The notes under the pieces: model-generated
Database searches by the model: none
Told to the model about the DNA's origin: nothing
The model's input: the letters and a program-made list of their open reading frames with translations, nothing else
Position numbers and translations under genes: made by a program
Origin: Knufia peltigerae
Taxonomy: Eukaryota > Ascomycota > Eurotiomycetes > Chaetothyriales > Trichomeriaceae
Reading direction: 5' to 3'
DNA: 64,000 bases
NCBI GenBank assembly: GCA_030247855.1
Contig: JAPDRN010000001.1
Coordinates: forward strand, 372,001 to 436,000
Part shown: positions 53,211-62,983 of the stretch, in pieces
Layout of the letters: the number at the start of each line of letters is the position of its first letter
Position numbering within the stretch: position 1 is the first letter of the stretch

Positions 53211-55985
53211 ATGGCTGACAGCTCTTCTTTCATGGACTGGAGTCCTGCGACTCCTGAACCTCGCTTCAATCCGTATCCTGAGAACTATGTTCCTGGCGGA
53301 TGGCCAGAACCCGGTCCTCAAGTTCCTCCTCCCACCACCGGCGTATTCGCACGTCGGCCACCACCATCCGGCTTTGTACAGACGGCGAAGCGAGTCTGTC
53401 GAGGACTGGGCGCTGTCATCACCGGCGGCTTTCACCTTGTCGTCCAAGAACCAACCTACGCCATCGTGCGCCGGGTTCGAGAACGCCAGAGAAGACAACC
53501 ACGACCGCAACCTCAAAGAGAAGTGCGCACCGCGACTCCGCCTCGACAAGCCTACCCTCCTCCTCAATTCACACTTTCAGACTCGCCATGGAACCGCGCT
53601 GTCACACTCGAAGAAGCTCGGCGACGAGTACGGCCACCTCCCGATACTTTCGACGACGACGAGCGTCGCAGAAAGACCCCCACACCATCACCAAAACAAC
53701 CGCAGCTGCAACCTCGTCCCCCTCCAAAAGACAGAGTCTATCACATCCCAAACTTCCTGCCTAATGGCACGACCAGATACAGCCGCAAGAGTCGCGTGGT
53801 CACTGCCGCAATCGCGGAAGAAAAGACTACCTCAGCTCCCTCGATCTTCGCAGATATGCCTCATTTTCCGGCACCTGTTCCCGAACTTCCTGATCATCCT
53901 ATCCCCCACAAGATTGAACGCATCTTCCCAGTTGACCATCGCAAGTTGTCCAATACTCCTCAATTAAAAGCCTTGACCTCTACGAATCGACCGCCATCAC
54001 CCGAGACATATGACGAAGAGGAAGAGACGGGAACTTTGATGGTGGAAATTCCTCCAGAATTAGACAAGGGTGATGAATCAGACACCTCTCTACGATCCTA
54101 CCAACTGCGACCAAAGAAGCTGCGCATTCGAAAGAATAGAGCCATCAAGCATTCAGACACCAAGAAAGATGCGGCGATCGAGCGCATTGACACTCCTGGT
54201 CCGAGCTTACGCGTGTCTAAAGCACCTACAACACCGACCCCGGCCATCGTTGTCCAAGAGACGGGTACTGTCATCACACAATCCCCAGTCCCCGTTGACG
54301 AAGACTTGCTATCACCACCACGTGTCAGATACCGACGTGTGAGCACACCGAAACAAAACAAATTCTTACTCAAAGAAGAGAGTCCAGGTTCAGAAATATC
54401 GTCGACCTGCGAATGTTCTCCAGGAAATCAAACTCCACAGCCAACGAAATTCACCACACCCATCAAGAACCATAGCTCCTCAGCAGCCGATTGCTCGCCA
54501 GGCGATCCGACTCCACGTCCACAAGCAACATCACCCCAAGAGAGTGATATCTCCTCAATGTTTATTGGTTCGCCACCAGATCTCGAAGCGGACGAGAAAC
54601 TCTTCAAAATGATCATGGCTGCAGGTGGTAGATCACCCACTCCAGTAGAAAACAAAGTCGCCACATATGAAAAAGCCCAAGAAAATCGACCGGTTAAGAG
54701 CGACCCGGCAATATTGGAGGATAAGAAAGTCGCCACAAATGAACAATCAGCGCCGGTTACGAGCGACCCGGCAATACTAGAGAATCAGAAAGTCGTCACA
54801 AACGAACCATCAGAGCCGACCACGAGCGATGCGGCACCAAGATCCACCACCATCGACACTACTCCAGAAGACACCACTACTCCAAAGGCTGAGAGTGAAA
54901 CGAACGGAGAGACAATACCACCACAACAATCTGAAACTGTAAAAGAACAGAAGCAGGACCGCAATTTACCGATAGAGATTGAAGATGACGATGCACCAAC
55001 AACACAAATAGATGGACCCCATGCAGGCTCCTTTGCAGCACCCACAACCCCCACACAGCGCCCTCCCGAAGTAAAGGCTGAGCACTCGACTAGCGAAACT
55101 CGACCACAAACTGTGCCTTCTACGCCTGAGCAGAACCCTGTTAAGAACTTTGCTCAACTTACCATCCAGGATCCTTTTACTCCTGACGTTCCGACTCCAA
55201 AAGCATCACCACATTCCGCAGAGAGGACACAAAGAGTCACTAGAGCTGAGGCAAAGAGGCTAGCATCGTTGCAAGAACATCGTCAATATGAGATTGTAGC
55301 TCTCACCGAGGAATGGGAGAAGAAAATCCAACAAGCCCTCCGAAGCGGACACGGCGAATACAAGCCTACCGATCTCATTCGTGTTGTACCACTCTTGCAT
55401 GGTCGTGGAACAGATAGCTGGCTCAATGATGAAGTCATTAATGGCTATCTCAAAATCATTGTTGAACATGGCAAGAAGAACGATCGACCGACACAGGTAC
55501 CAACACACCATGCATTTGTCTCCTTTTTCTTCAATAACCTCGCCGAAAAGGGCTATGATAGTGTCAAGCGCTGGGCGAACCGAGCCAAGATTGGAGGCAA
55601 GCGACTCCTCGAGACAGAACAAGTGTTCATTCCCATCAATCGCGGAATGCATTGGACTTTGTGTGTTGTGTCAGGAAAGAACAAGACCATTACCCACTAC
55701 AACAGCTTGGGAGGCAACGGGCGTACATATGTCGAAACGATTAAGAAGTGGGTCAAGGAGGAATTGGGCAGTGCATACAATGAAGAGGAATGGATATTTG
55801 ATTATTCTGGAGAAACGCCACATCAAACCAACATGGACGATTGTGGTGTTTTCACCATCACCAGCGCCAGGCAAATCATGCTTGGATTAACACCCATGTC
55901 GTACAATGCCGACCAGATTCAGCTTCAAAGACGACGGATTGTGGCTGAACTTATGAATGGAGCGCTCTTGAAGAGCAGCGAATGA
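53211..55985 (+). CDS. ULP1-like SUMO-specific cysteine protease (family C48)
   Basis: Removes SUMO from target proteins and matures SUMO; yeast Ulp1 sits at the nuclear pore. Single exon, 924 residues. The first about 690 residues are low-complexity, rich in Pro, Thr and charged residues, and contain a Ser/Thr-Asp-Pro repeat near residues 483-545. The catalytic domain is at about 710-915 (DSWLNDEVINGYLKI, AFVSFFFNNLAEKGYDSVKR). His814 (MHWTL), Gln872 (HQTNMDDC) and Cys878 (DDCGVF) are in place and spaced as in Ulp1. The acidic residue 17 after the His, Asp in yeast Ulp1, is Asn831 here (HYNSLGG). A Cys-His-Asn set is used by papain-type proteases, so activity may be kept. The ATG at 53211 has a good context and TATA-like upstream. 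Confidence 0.9.
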   Translation: MADSSSFMDWSPATPEPRFNPYPENYVPGGWPEPGPQVPPPTTGVFARRPPPSGFVQTAKRVCRGLGAVITGGFHLVVQEPTYAIVRRVRERQRRQPRPQPQREVRTATPPRQAYPPPQFTLSDSPWNRAVTLEEARRRVRPPPDTFDDDERRRKTPTPSPKQPQLQPRPPPKDRVYHIPNFLPNGTTRYSRKSRVVTAAIAEEKTTSAPSIFADMPHFPAPVPELPDHPIPHKIERIFPVDHRKLSNTPQLKALTSTNRPPSPETYDEEEETGTLMVEIPPELDKGDESDTSLRSYQLRPKKLRIRKNRAIKHSDTKKDAAIERIDTPGPSLRVSKAPTTPTPAIVVQETGTVITQSPVPVDEDLLSPPRVRYRRVSTPKQNKFLLKEESPGSEISSTCECSPGNQTPQPTKFTTPIKNHSSSAADCSPGDPTPRPQATSPQESDISSMFIGSPPDLEADEKLFKMIMAAGGRSPTPVENKVATYEKAQENRPVKSDPAILEDKKVATNEQSAPVTSDPAILENQKVVTNEPSEPTTSDAAPRSTTIDTTPEDTTTPKAESETNGETIPPQQSETVKEQKQDRNLPIEIEDDDAPTTQIDGPHAGSFAAPTTPTQRPPEVKAEHSTSETRPQTVPSTPEQNPVKNFAQLTIQDPFTPDVPTPKASPHSAERTQRVTRAEAKRLASLQEHRQYEIVALTEEWEKKIQQALRSGHGEYKPTDLIRVVPLLHGRGTDSWLNDEVINGYLKIIVEHGKKNDRPTQVPTHHAFVSFFFNNLAEKGYDSVKRWANRAKIGGKRLLETEQVFIPINRGMHWTLCVVSGKNKTITHYNSLGGNGRTYVETIKKWVKEELGSAYNEEEWIFDYSGETPHQTNMDDCGVFTITSARQIMLGLTPMSYNADQIQLQRRRIVAELMNGALLKSSE
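54657..54840 (+). repeat. In-frame imperfect tandem repeat inside the ULP1-like gene
   Basis: Units begin at 54657 (72 nt), 54729 (63 nt) and 54792 (partial), each starting GTCGCCACA or GTCGTCACA. They encode the theme SDPAILE followed by KVATNE or KVVTNE. The lengths stay in frame, so copy number can vary without a frameshift. Confidence 0.7.
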
Positions 55986-56408
55986 AGTGTACTATTATGA
56001 CGAACTGATGATGTTACGAGTACTACTGGTTGATTTTTGGCTACCAAAAGCATTGAGTGCCGGCATGGCACCGACCAGTACTAGGAGCGAGATGCTTCAT
56101 TGAGATACCCCATGGGGAAGAACAGTACCCTACTTGTACGAAGACCTTTCAATAGACTAATTAATCTTGGAGAGAAATTGATCAAGTTCTCCTGATTTTG
56201 TCTTAAGTGTGTGCTTTGTTTTCTCGACTGTGGTATGCACAAGGCACCAGGCAAATTGCACCAATCACGTGTTGCTCCATATATTTCCCCCTTCACATCA
56301 TGTCCCTCTGTGGCCTGATCTTGTTTCCTTTCAACATATAACAGCGTCCTCTCTTCGTCGAGATCGACTGAGCTCGAATTCTTTTGATAGCATTCTATTC
56401 GTTTAACC
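55986..56408. other. Intergenic region between the ULP1-like gene and the hydrolase
   Basis: About 0.42 kb between two plus-strand genes. A long minus-strand frame at 56081-56611 overlaps the hydrolase exon and is not supported. TATTTCCCCC at 56281-56290 lies before the hydrolase. Confidence 0.45.
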
Positions 56409-57654
56409 ATGACGTCTTCAGAAGACCAAGCAATTGGCTTGATTTGCAAGAAGTGCTTCCACCGAGCACTGTGGCTTCCGCAGACTGCCAACCATCGCAG
56501 ACTTAGAGTCACGTACTCTACCACCACGAACTTTGACAATGTCAGTCTACCTGTGATATTTTTCATTCCGCCAATGTTTGGCTGCCGGTGGAATGCCTTG
56601 CACTTTAACAAGCTGGCGAATGACTGCGGCGTCAGGGTTATATTCGTCGATAGGTGTGTGATTCCATAAGAAAGGGATGGTGACTTCAGCTAAGCATAGA
56701 GCAGACCAGGCTTTGGGGGCTCGACACCTGTGACACTCGACATTCGTGTGGCTGTCTGGCTAGAGACGGTGCCTGTTCTACTGCACCAACTCGGTGTCGA
56801 ACACGTCTCGATCGTGACCCATTCAGCTGGAACGATTTACACACTCAACACGTTAATTCGGTACCGGGACATCCTCGATCCAAAGATGCCGTATGTAGCG
56901 TTCATGGGTATGGTTTTTTCCCGAGCTCATCCCACAGAATGGAACAAAACTGACCTCGTTGGGGCACTTTATAGCCCCTTTCGTACCCAAGGCTTACTCG
57001 GGGGCGACTGTTCCTTCGCTCGCGTCCAAACTTCCGACCAATGCTCTTGACGCCTGGGCCGGCATCAATTCATTCGTCAACAACAAGATCATGCCCAGTG
57101 TATCTTGGTCCGGAGGTCTCATCTCGCCGTTGTCCAACGTTTTCTCATCCTCTGCCGGTACCGAAGTTCCCGGTGCGGAGGCGTCGAATTCTACGACGCT
57201 CGTCGAACAATACGGCTTCGACAAGGATACCGCCAAGGTCATCCAGAAGTTTGCGACAAAGTGGCAATTCGCAGAGCCCAACGAGGGCGGCAACGAAGAG
57301 GCCAAGCTGTGTCTCCAGAAATGCGACGACGCTGCGTGGGTTGAGGCGGCGGATTACTCGGGCTGCATTCGGAAGATAGCCGACAATGAGGGAGCCCTCA
57401 GTGGGAGTAAAGATGCACCCGGAGTGGCCAAGTTGAAGGTCGATTCATTCTTTGCAGGGTCGGATATGATGATCGCCAAACGTGGTCAGGCGTACTTTGA
57501 GCAATGCTGGCAGGGTGATGAGGTCAGTGGGAAGGTTGACTTTGTCACGTCGACGTATCCCGAGGCGAATCATGACTCTTTGCTCGTTGACTATAAAAAG
57601 GGTGCTTTGAAAGATGTGTTTGAGAGGGTTGCTCGACTCAGCAGAAACGGATGA
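56409..57654 (+). CDS. Alpha/beta hydrolase, fungal AB-hydrolase-1 type
   Basis: Exons 56409-56653, 56705-56907 and 56975-57654 give 375 residues. The fold shows the oxyanion region PVIFFIPPMFGCRW, then the strand and loop IFVDRPGFGGSTPV, and the elbow VSIVTHSAGTIY, where Ser is in T-H-S-A-G rather than the classical G-x-S-x-G. A late Asp/His region is ANHDSLLVD. Introns are GTGTGT..AGCAG and GTATGG..TATAG. Splicing of the second intron joins VAFM to APFVPKAYSGAT, as in family members (AFLAPWVP-type). Substrate unknown; no signal peptide. Confidence 0.88.
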
Positions 57655-60035
57655 TGGTGTTGATGATCTGTGGCTGAAGAAAGTCACCAGTGTGCTCTCG
57701 GTTGTGGGCGGCCTCTCTTGAGATGTTGGTTGTATTGCAACAGGTGTACATCATGACTGACCCCGGTCGTCAATCCCGAAGGAGAAGGGTGATCTATACG
57801 ATTTTACGCCTGGCCTGGCTTGACCGACGCTTGCGGGACGGCGCTTCGGCCCTGATTGACTACGAGCACTGGAACACAAGAGCCTCCAGGCGAATGGGGA
57901 TATTCCCAACGGGACTCTTGTCGCATCACGACTGATCTCGGAGAAGAGGAACATGGCCGTTGCGGTATTGCAGAAGCAGACGACGAGTCACCGTGACTTG
58001 GCTTTGGTTACCAGCCAACGACCACCGGCCTACCGATACGAATCATGGCTCACTGCCGTGTCGATTGGTGTGCAAGCATACAACCAAGATTCAATTCGGT
58101 TGGACAAGAATGGTGGCGGGGTGTACCGTGTGGGCATTGCTTCACTCTTCACACTTTACGCGAGGTTCTTTTTGTGTATGGAAACGTGTACCGTCAATGC
58201 ACCATGCACCAAGCCATCATCATCATCATCATGCACCGCCCTCGCGGTTTGCACTCGATCAAGACCCGTCGACCGGTGATTACCGCTTGGGCACGGCTCC
58301 CCCGAAGTTGAGGCGCACCCGGAGTGCAATACCAACTAGTATTGGCCGGTGACATATCTACGCAGATTACAAACACATACGGAGTACACACACAGACAAT
58401 TCTACTTCATGCATGTGTCATCATAAAGACATGGACCGAATCAGACTCGATCAAATATCTGTATTTGTATGTACGGGGTAGATGTTGGAATGTCACCGTT
58501 GAAATGTCATAGGTCCATTTATTGTAATCATACACACGCGTGGGTGGCTGTACACTCGTACAAGTATTCCTGCTTATTATCGTGTCAGCGTTTGTGTTGT
58601 CTCCAAAAGAGCTAAGATACTCTCTTTTTCTTTCGTAGTGGTCACCGCCGTTTTTCCGTTAATACGAAACGAGTCTTTTTTTTTATCTTTTTTTTCTTTT
58701 CTTAAAACCAAAAAAAAGGTAAACTTCTTTTGTTCGATTGGACATACCTTCTGTAGAGTTGTCGTTGTTTTTCATCTGCGAAGGATGGGCCGGACTACTC
58801 ATCAGCAACGGTGGACGAATCGCAGAATGGACCGAATCGAGAAAGGGCCTTTTTTTTTGTTCCCGCAACTCTCCACCTTGCCCTACAGTACATATTTTAC
58901 CAACTCCCTAGGGATATTGTAAGAGTTCTTTTCAACGTGCTCCACGTATGAGGTTCGATCAGGATCCCCCTCCCCAAAGGGGTCTTCCCGTGTCCAACAA
59001 GGAATGGATTGGTTTTTTTCTGGGTTGTCCGTCGGTCAACGTTTGTCGTTGTTTATCGTAAGGCTATGCAAGGGTAATTTTGAAACTCTGTTTTTTTTTT
59101 GATTTTCTAACAAAAAAGGTTTCGAACCCGAAAAAAACAAAAGAGACACACTTGTGGGCGACCTTCGTTCCGTTTTTGTGATCAAGTCTCAAAGTGTAGA
59201 TCTTTGAACCCTCGGTCGAAAGTTTCAAGTCTCAAGTCGTCTACGGAGTACCGAAAATGGGGGAGAAAGAAAGGGGAGAGAATGCCACTTTTTTTGTTGT
59301 TTTTTGTTTTCGTTTTCGTTCATGTAATACATATAGTCACAGTGCTTTATCAGGTCACCCACGAACAAACTTTGCGGAAGAACTGTAAAGAGTAAATTCC
59401 GTATCACTTCCGTACGAGGGTTTCCTTATCAATCACCAGGTACTCCGCAAGTGTGGCTGAAGCATACTGCTTACAAGGTACGGAGTACGATGGAAGAATA
59501 TAAAAAACAACTACAGTATGGAGTACGGAGTACAGTACTCCGGACATACAGCACATTAAAAAAACGGTTCCGGAGAATTAATTCCCTTTTCGGTTTAGCC
59601 CAGTGAGCCTTGCCTGTACCTGAATCCTAAAAAAAATTACAATACAGTACAATACGTTGATACGACCATCTCATTGCTCACACTAGTTCCGTGGGCTGGC
59701 CCTCCGACGAGGGGGGCTCAGCGCTTTGACTCCCTTGAAACTGATAACGGGAAAGAAGGAGAAAATGAAAACCCAACAAAAAGAAATGACGTTGAGTGAG
59801 GCAGTAGGTAAAATGAACAAAATGAATAAATACCTTGTCCGTACTCACCTCCGCGACATCAGAAATGACACGGACGTACATCAACACCACCTACTACTCT
59901 CCTACATTACCCTGTCAAGGCTGATCACGTCTTTGTGAAAGTTATACAGTAACCCTTGATTCTTACCATCATTGTCATATCACTATCATACTCAATCCCG
60001 CCCACGTCGCTGGAGAGATATTAGAAACCTCAAAA
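57655..60035. other. Gene-free stretch rich in homopolymers and TACGGAGTA words
   Basis: About 2.4 kb with no supported gene. It holds long T and A runs between 58670 and 59140 (several of 7-10 bases), and exact TACGGAGTA words at 58378-58386, 59242-59250, 59479-59487 and 59524-59532, plus near-matches around 59441 and 59537. An ATC microsatellite lies near 58215-58231. Short open frames here lack character. Confidence 0.6.
59242..59532. repeat. Cluster of TACGGAGTA words
   Basis: Exact words at 59242-59250, 59479-59487 and 59524-59532, the last followed by CAGTACTCCGGA, so the region around 59520-59545 is partly palindromic. Confidence 0.6.
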
Positions 60036-61247
60036 ATGGAAAAATCAGACATGAACCTCTCTGGATATCGAGGTTACGACCGACAATCACCTCAAGAATA
60101 CCGACAAGAATATCGAGAATATCATGTACCTCCACAGTCATATCGAGCAGAACAGCCTCAAGGATATCATTCACGTCCACAGTCATATCGACAACAACCA
60201 GAACAGCCTCAAGAATATCATCAACCTCGTCAACGATATGATGATAATGACCCACCTCCAGCGTACACCGAGACGAAGGAAGACTCCGAAGCCATCTCGA
60301 AAGCCCTGGCCTGGGTACCTCCTCCTCCTTCTTCTTCACTGACACAGCGATACGGCGCGTACCCGCGGCTGTCACTGCCGGTCTGTATCCCCCAGATCCA
60401 ACCGGACAACCTCATCAGTGGGCCGATGCCGTTCTTCCGAGCCTACCCCCCTTCGCTCCGACCACACTCGGTGGAGGTCCAAGACTTTATGCACTTCCTG
60501 GACAGCGTCACCATAGCCCTGGCCCCCGCGCCCCCCTTCCAGGCCGCCCAGCTCGTCAGCAACGGCATCGGGTTCGTGCCTCACCACTGGGCCCAGGCCA
60601 CCAGTGCCGCCGTCGGGTTGGTGGCGGGGATAGGCAGCGCGGCCGTGAGCGCGGGGAGGTCGGCGGCCTTCATGAAGAAGGTCAACGCCGCGTACTTTGA
60701 ACCGAGAGGACTGAAGGCCTCGATCAAAAAGGATCGAGATTTGAACGTCACGCTCGGCAGGAACCCGGACGACGCGACGATGGGCACCACCGCCGGCGCC
60801 ACGGTGGTACCGTCCATGACCGCCGAGGCCGTCACACTGTCGGAACGTAGACTGCTCGCGTTGCAGGGTCAAATCGCCCCCTTGTCGTTCGAGGTGCCTC
60901 CCCGCGCTCAACAACAAAACGTCATGGACAAGCTGGCGGCCAAGGGCGTTGACAGGAAGATCCTCAAGTCGAGAAAAAAGGGACTCAAGCAAGCTCAAAA
61001 GCAGGGGGTGCGATTGAGTCAGGCGGATCTCGCTTTGCTGGGGTCGGACGCGTCCAGTTCAGATGATTCATCATCGGACTCGGACCAGTCAAACACGAAG
61101 GCCCGAAAGGCCGCCAAAAAGGAGGAAAAGCGAGCGAGAAAGTTGGCGAGAAAGGAGAAAAAGGATGCGAAGAAGATGGCCAGGAGAGGGGGCAAGGATG
61201 CCAAACAAGTTGCTAAACTGAAATGGATCGTCATTGAGAGTATCTAG
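60036..61247 (+). CDS. Conserved fungal protein, Tyr/Gln-rich N-terminus, function unknown
   Basis: Single-exon gene of 403 residues. The first about 75 residues are built of repeating Gln/Tyr/Pro units (QSYR, EQPQ, EYHQ) and end in PPPAY, a PY motif that WW-domain proteins such as Nedd4-type ligases can bind. The middle, about residues 110-260, has the look of a conserved fungal domain (VCIPQIQPDN, FFRAYPPSL, QDFMHFLDSVTIALAPAPPF, GFVPHHWAQATSAAVGLVA, EPRGLKASIKKD) found in many uncharacterised proteins. The C-terminus is Ser-rich then strongly basic (KKEEKRARKLARKEKK), perhaps coiled-coil. No enzyme signature is visible. Role unknown. Confidence 0.8.
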   Translation: MEKSDMNLSGYRGYDRQSPQEYRQEYREYHVPPQSYRAEQPQGYHSRPQSYRQQPEQPQEYHQPRQRYDDNDPPPAYTETKEDSEAISKALAWVPPPPSSSLTQRYGAYPRLSLPVCIPQIQPDNLISGPMPFFRAYPPSLRPHSVEVQDFMHFLDSVTIALAPAPPFQAAQLVSNGIGFVPHHWAQATSAAVGLVAGIGSAAVSAGRSAAFMKKVNAAYFEPRGLKASIKKDRDLNVTLGRNPDDATMGTTAGATVVPSMTAEAVTLSERRLLALQGQIAPLSFEVPPRAQQQNVMDKLAAKGVDRKILKSRKKGLKQAQKQGVRLSQADLALLGSDASSSDDSSSDSDQSNTKARKAAKKEEKRARKLARKEKKDAKKMARRGGKDAKQVAKLKWIVIESI

Positions 61248-62983
61248 GTAAGAATTTTGTCATTGCCTGAGGCCTCCTTCGACCGTCGACCTCTCGGACT
61301 GCATTGATTGAAGACGCCGGAAATGCTGTTACGCCCGTTAGGACATAGGGGGTGGAAGAGAGTGTGTGGAACGAAGAGAAAGGGTGTTGCCAGTTGGATC
61401 AGATTGAACCTGCCCATTCTTTATTGTCCAATGATTCGTGGCGCTCCAGCGGTCTGTCTTTACCTCTGATTTGAGAGAAACAATTTTATTCGTTTTCATG
61501 ACTGAGTCAGTCCGTACCGATGTGTCGTGATAGCCTAGTTGTGGGTTAGGTCAGCAAGGATACTGTCAGGAGTCACCTGACTGGCAGGCATACCTTCCCT
61601 TTCGGGAACGGCATGTTTGGCTGAGTCTTCTCAGCTAGGTCCTCCACCACTCTTTTAGTTTGGACAGAGATAGCCCACACCAACAATAACGCCATTGCGG
61701 CATCAATCGAGTCATTGTGATTCATTTCCGGCCATTGCGGCCTTTCACGTCTTCCTTGATCCTTACAGATACGGTCAGGTTGGTCAGTTCTTCCTTTTAC
61801 ATTTACCCGAGCCAGTAGTGTCTGAACCGTTCATAAGAGTCCGTGGCGAGTTGTCTGTGTTTGACCGAGGATAACCACTCCGCCAAAATCGATACCGTTG
61901 CAACGAACTAGGCAAGGTAGGTAGGAGTTTGGCCGTGAAGAATCGGGTCTTTGGTAGTGTGGCAATAGCGATGGCAACGGCCGCAACAAGGGAAATCAAA
62001 AGGCGGCCATCAGTGAGGATCCCTTCAGGTACTCCATATCTCGTTCTACTCGTTCAAGCCGGCCATATACCGACTGAAGAAGGCTGATATATGGTGACGA
62101 TGTTTCGGCCGCCGGTTCATGTTCAGGTATGCAAAAAGCCCGAGCGAGAGAGGCACTCTGGATTCTAGGTCGAAACAACTTGACAAGGGGTCAAGTAGCG
62201 GGTATGAGTAAGGCTGCAGACGTATAGAGTAGTTTACTCCATTTGCTGTGCTGTGACCATAAGCTGGGACGCTGACAGACAGGGGGAGCACCGATTCATG
62301 CATGCATGGTTAGTCATCAATCTGACCCGGTAACAAAGTAGTCAACACCTACTTCCTTCACGGGGAGGTCCTACTCCTTTCATAGGAGACATAAGTTCCA
62401 AGGTAGTACTCACGTATATACTGTACAGAAATGTATGTCCGTAGGCAGTGGAGTCCAGGGTTGTTGTTCTCTTTTCTTCCCCCTCCCCCCTCTGAGGACG
62501 AAGGGAATAATTCCGCGGTTCATCGAACACCCAGCTCCTTTCACCAAAGTGCGACCAATAAGATTGCCTTCGATTAGCTGAGGCTGGCGGCAACCCCAGC
62601 TTTCTTGGGCGTTCAAGGGGGCGCTGATCCAATCCGGGGTTTCTTTGGACTTGCCCTTACTCGACTCGACACAGATGCCATCATCTCACTCACCACTCCC
62701 CCACATGAGATCCTTTCTCAAATGCCCGCCCCCTGCTGATTCCAGGCACTGGCTCCGTACAGTGAGTAGCTCCGCAGGGCCTTTCGGGTCGTATTTTGAC
62801 TCCGACTCAGCAACGCGTGGAATAATTCCTCCTTGTCATGGGATCGAGACTATTTCCGAGGATAGCCACTGTAGAGTAATTCTGAAATCAAAAATGAAAT
62901 AAATTATACCCAAAACTTTACTTCATTCTTCTTTTTTTGGTCCCAGTAGAAAGAATCTCAAAAGCCAAAGCCAACAAGAAAGC
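61248..62983. other. Intergenic region before the GMC oxidoreductase
   Basis: About 1.7 kb. Open frames at 61784-62303 and 62342-62632 are short and unconvincing. No strong repeat seen. The last 100 bp before the GMC start are A/T-rich. Confidence 0.5.

Noticed and set aside
53029..53967. 312-residue plus-strand frame overlapping ULP1
   Set aside because: Different frame from the ULP1-like gene, whose catalytic domain is unambiguous; the overlap reflects Pro/Arg-rich composition.
56081..56611. 176-residue minus-strand frame
   Set aside because: It overlaps the first exon of the alpha/beta hydrolase, whose protein is clearly of a known family.
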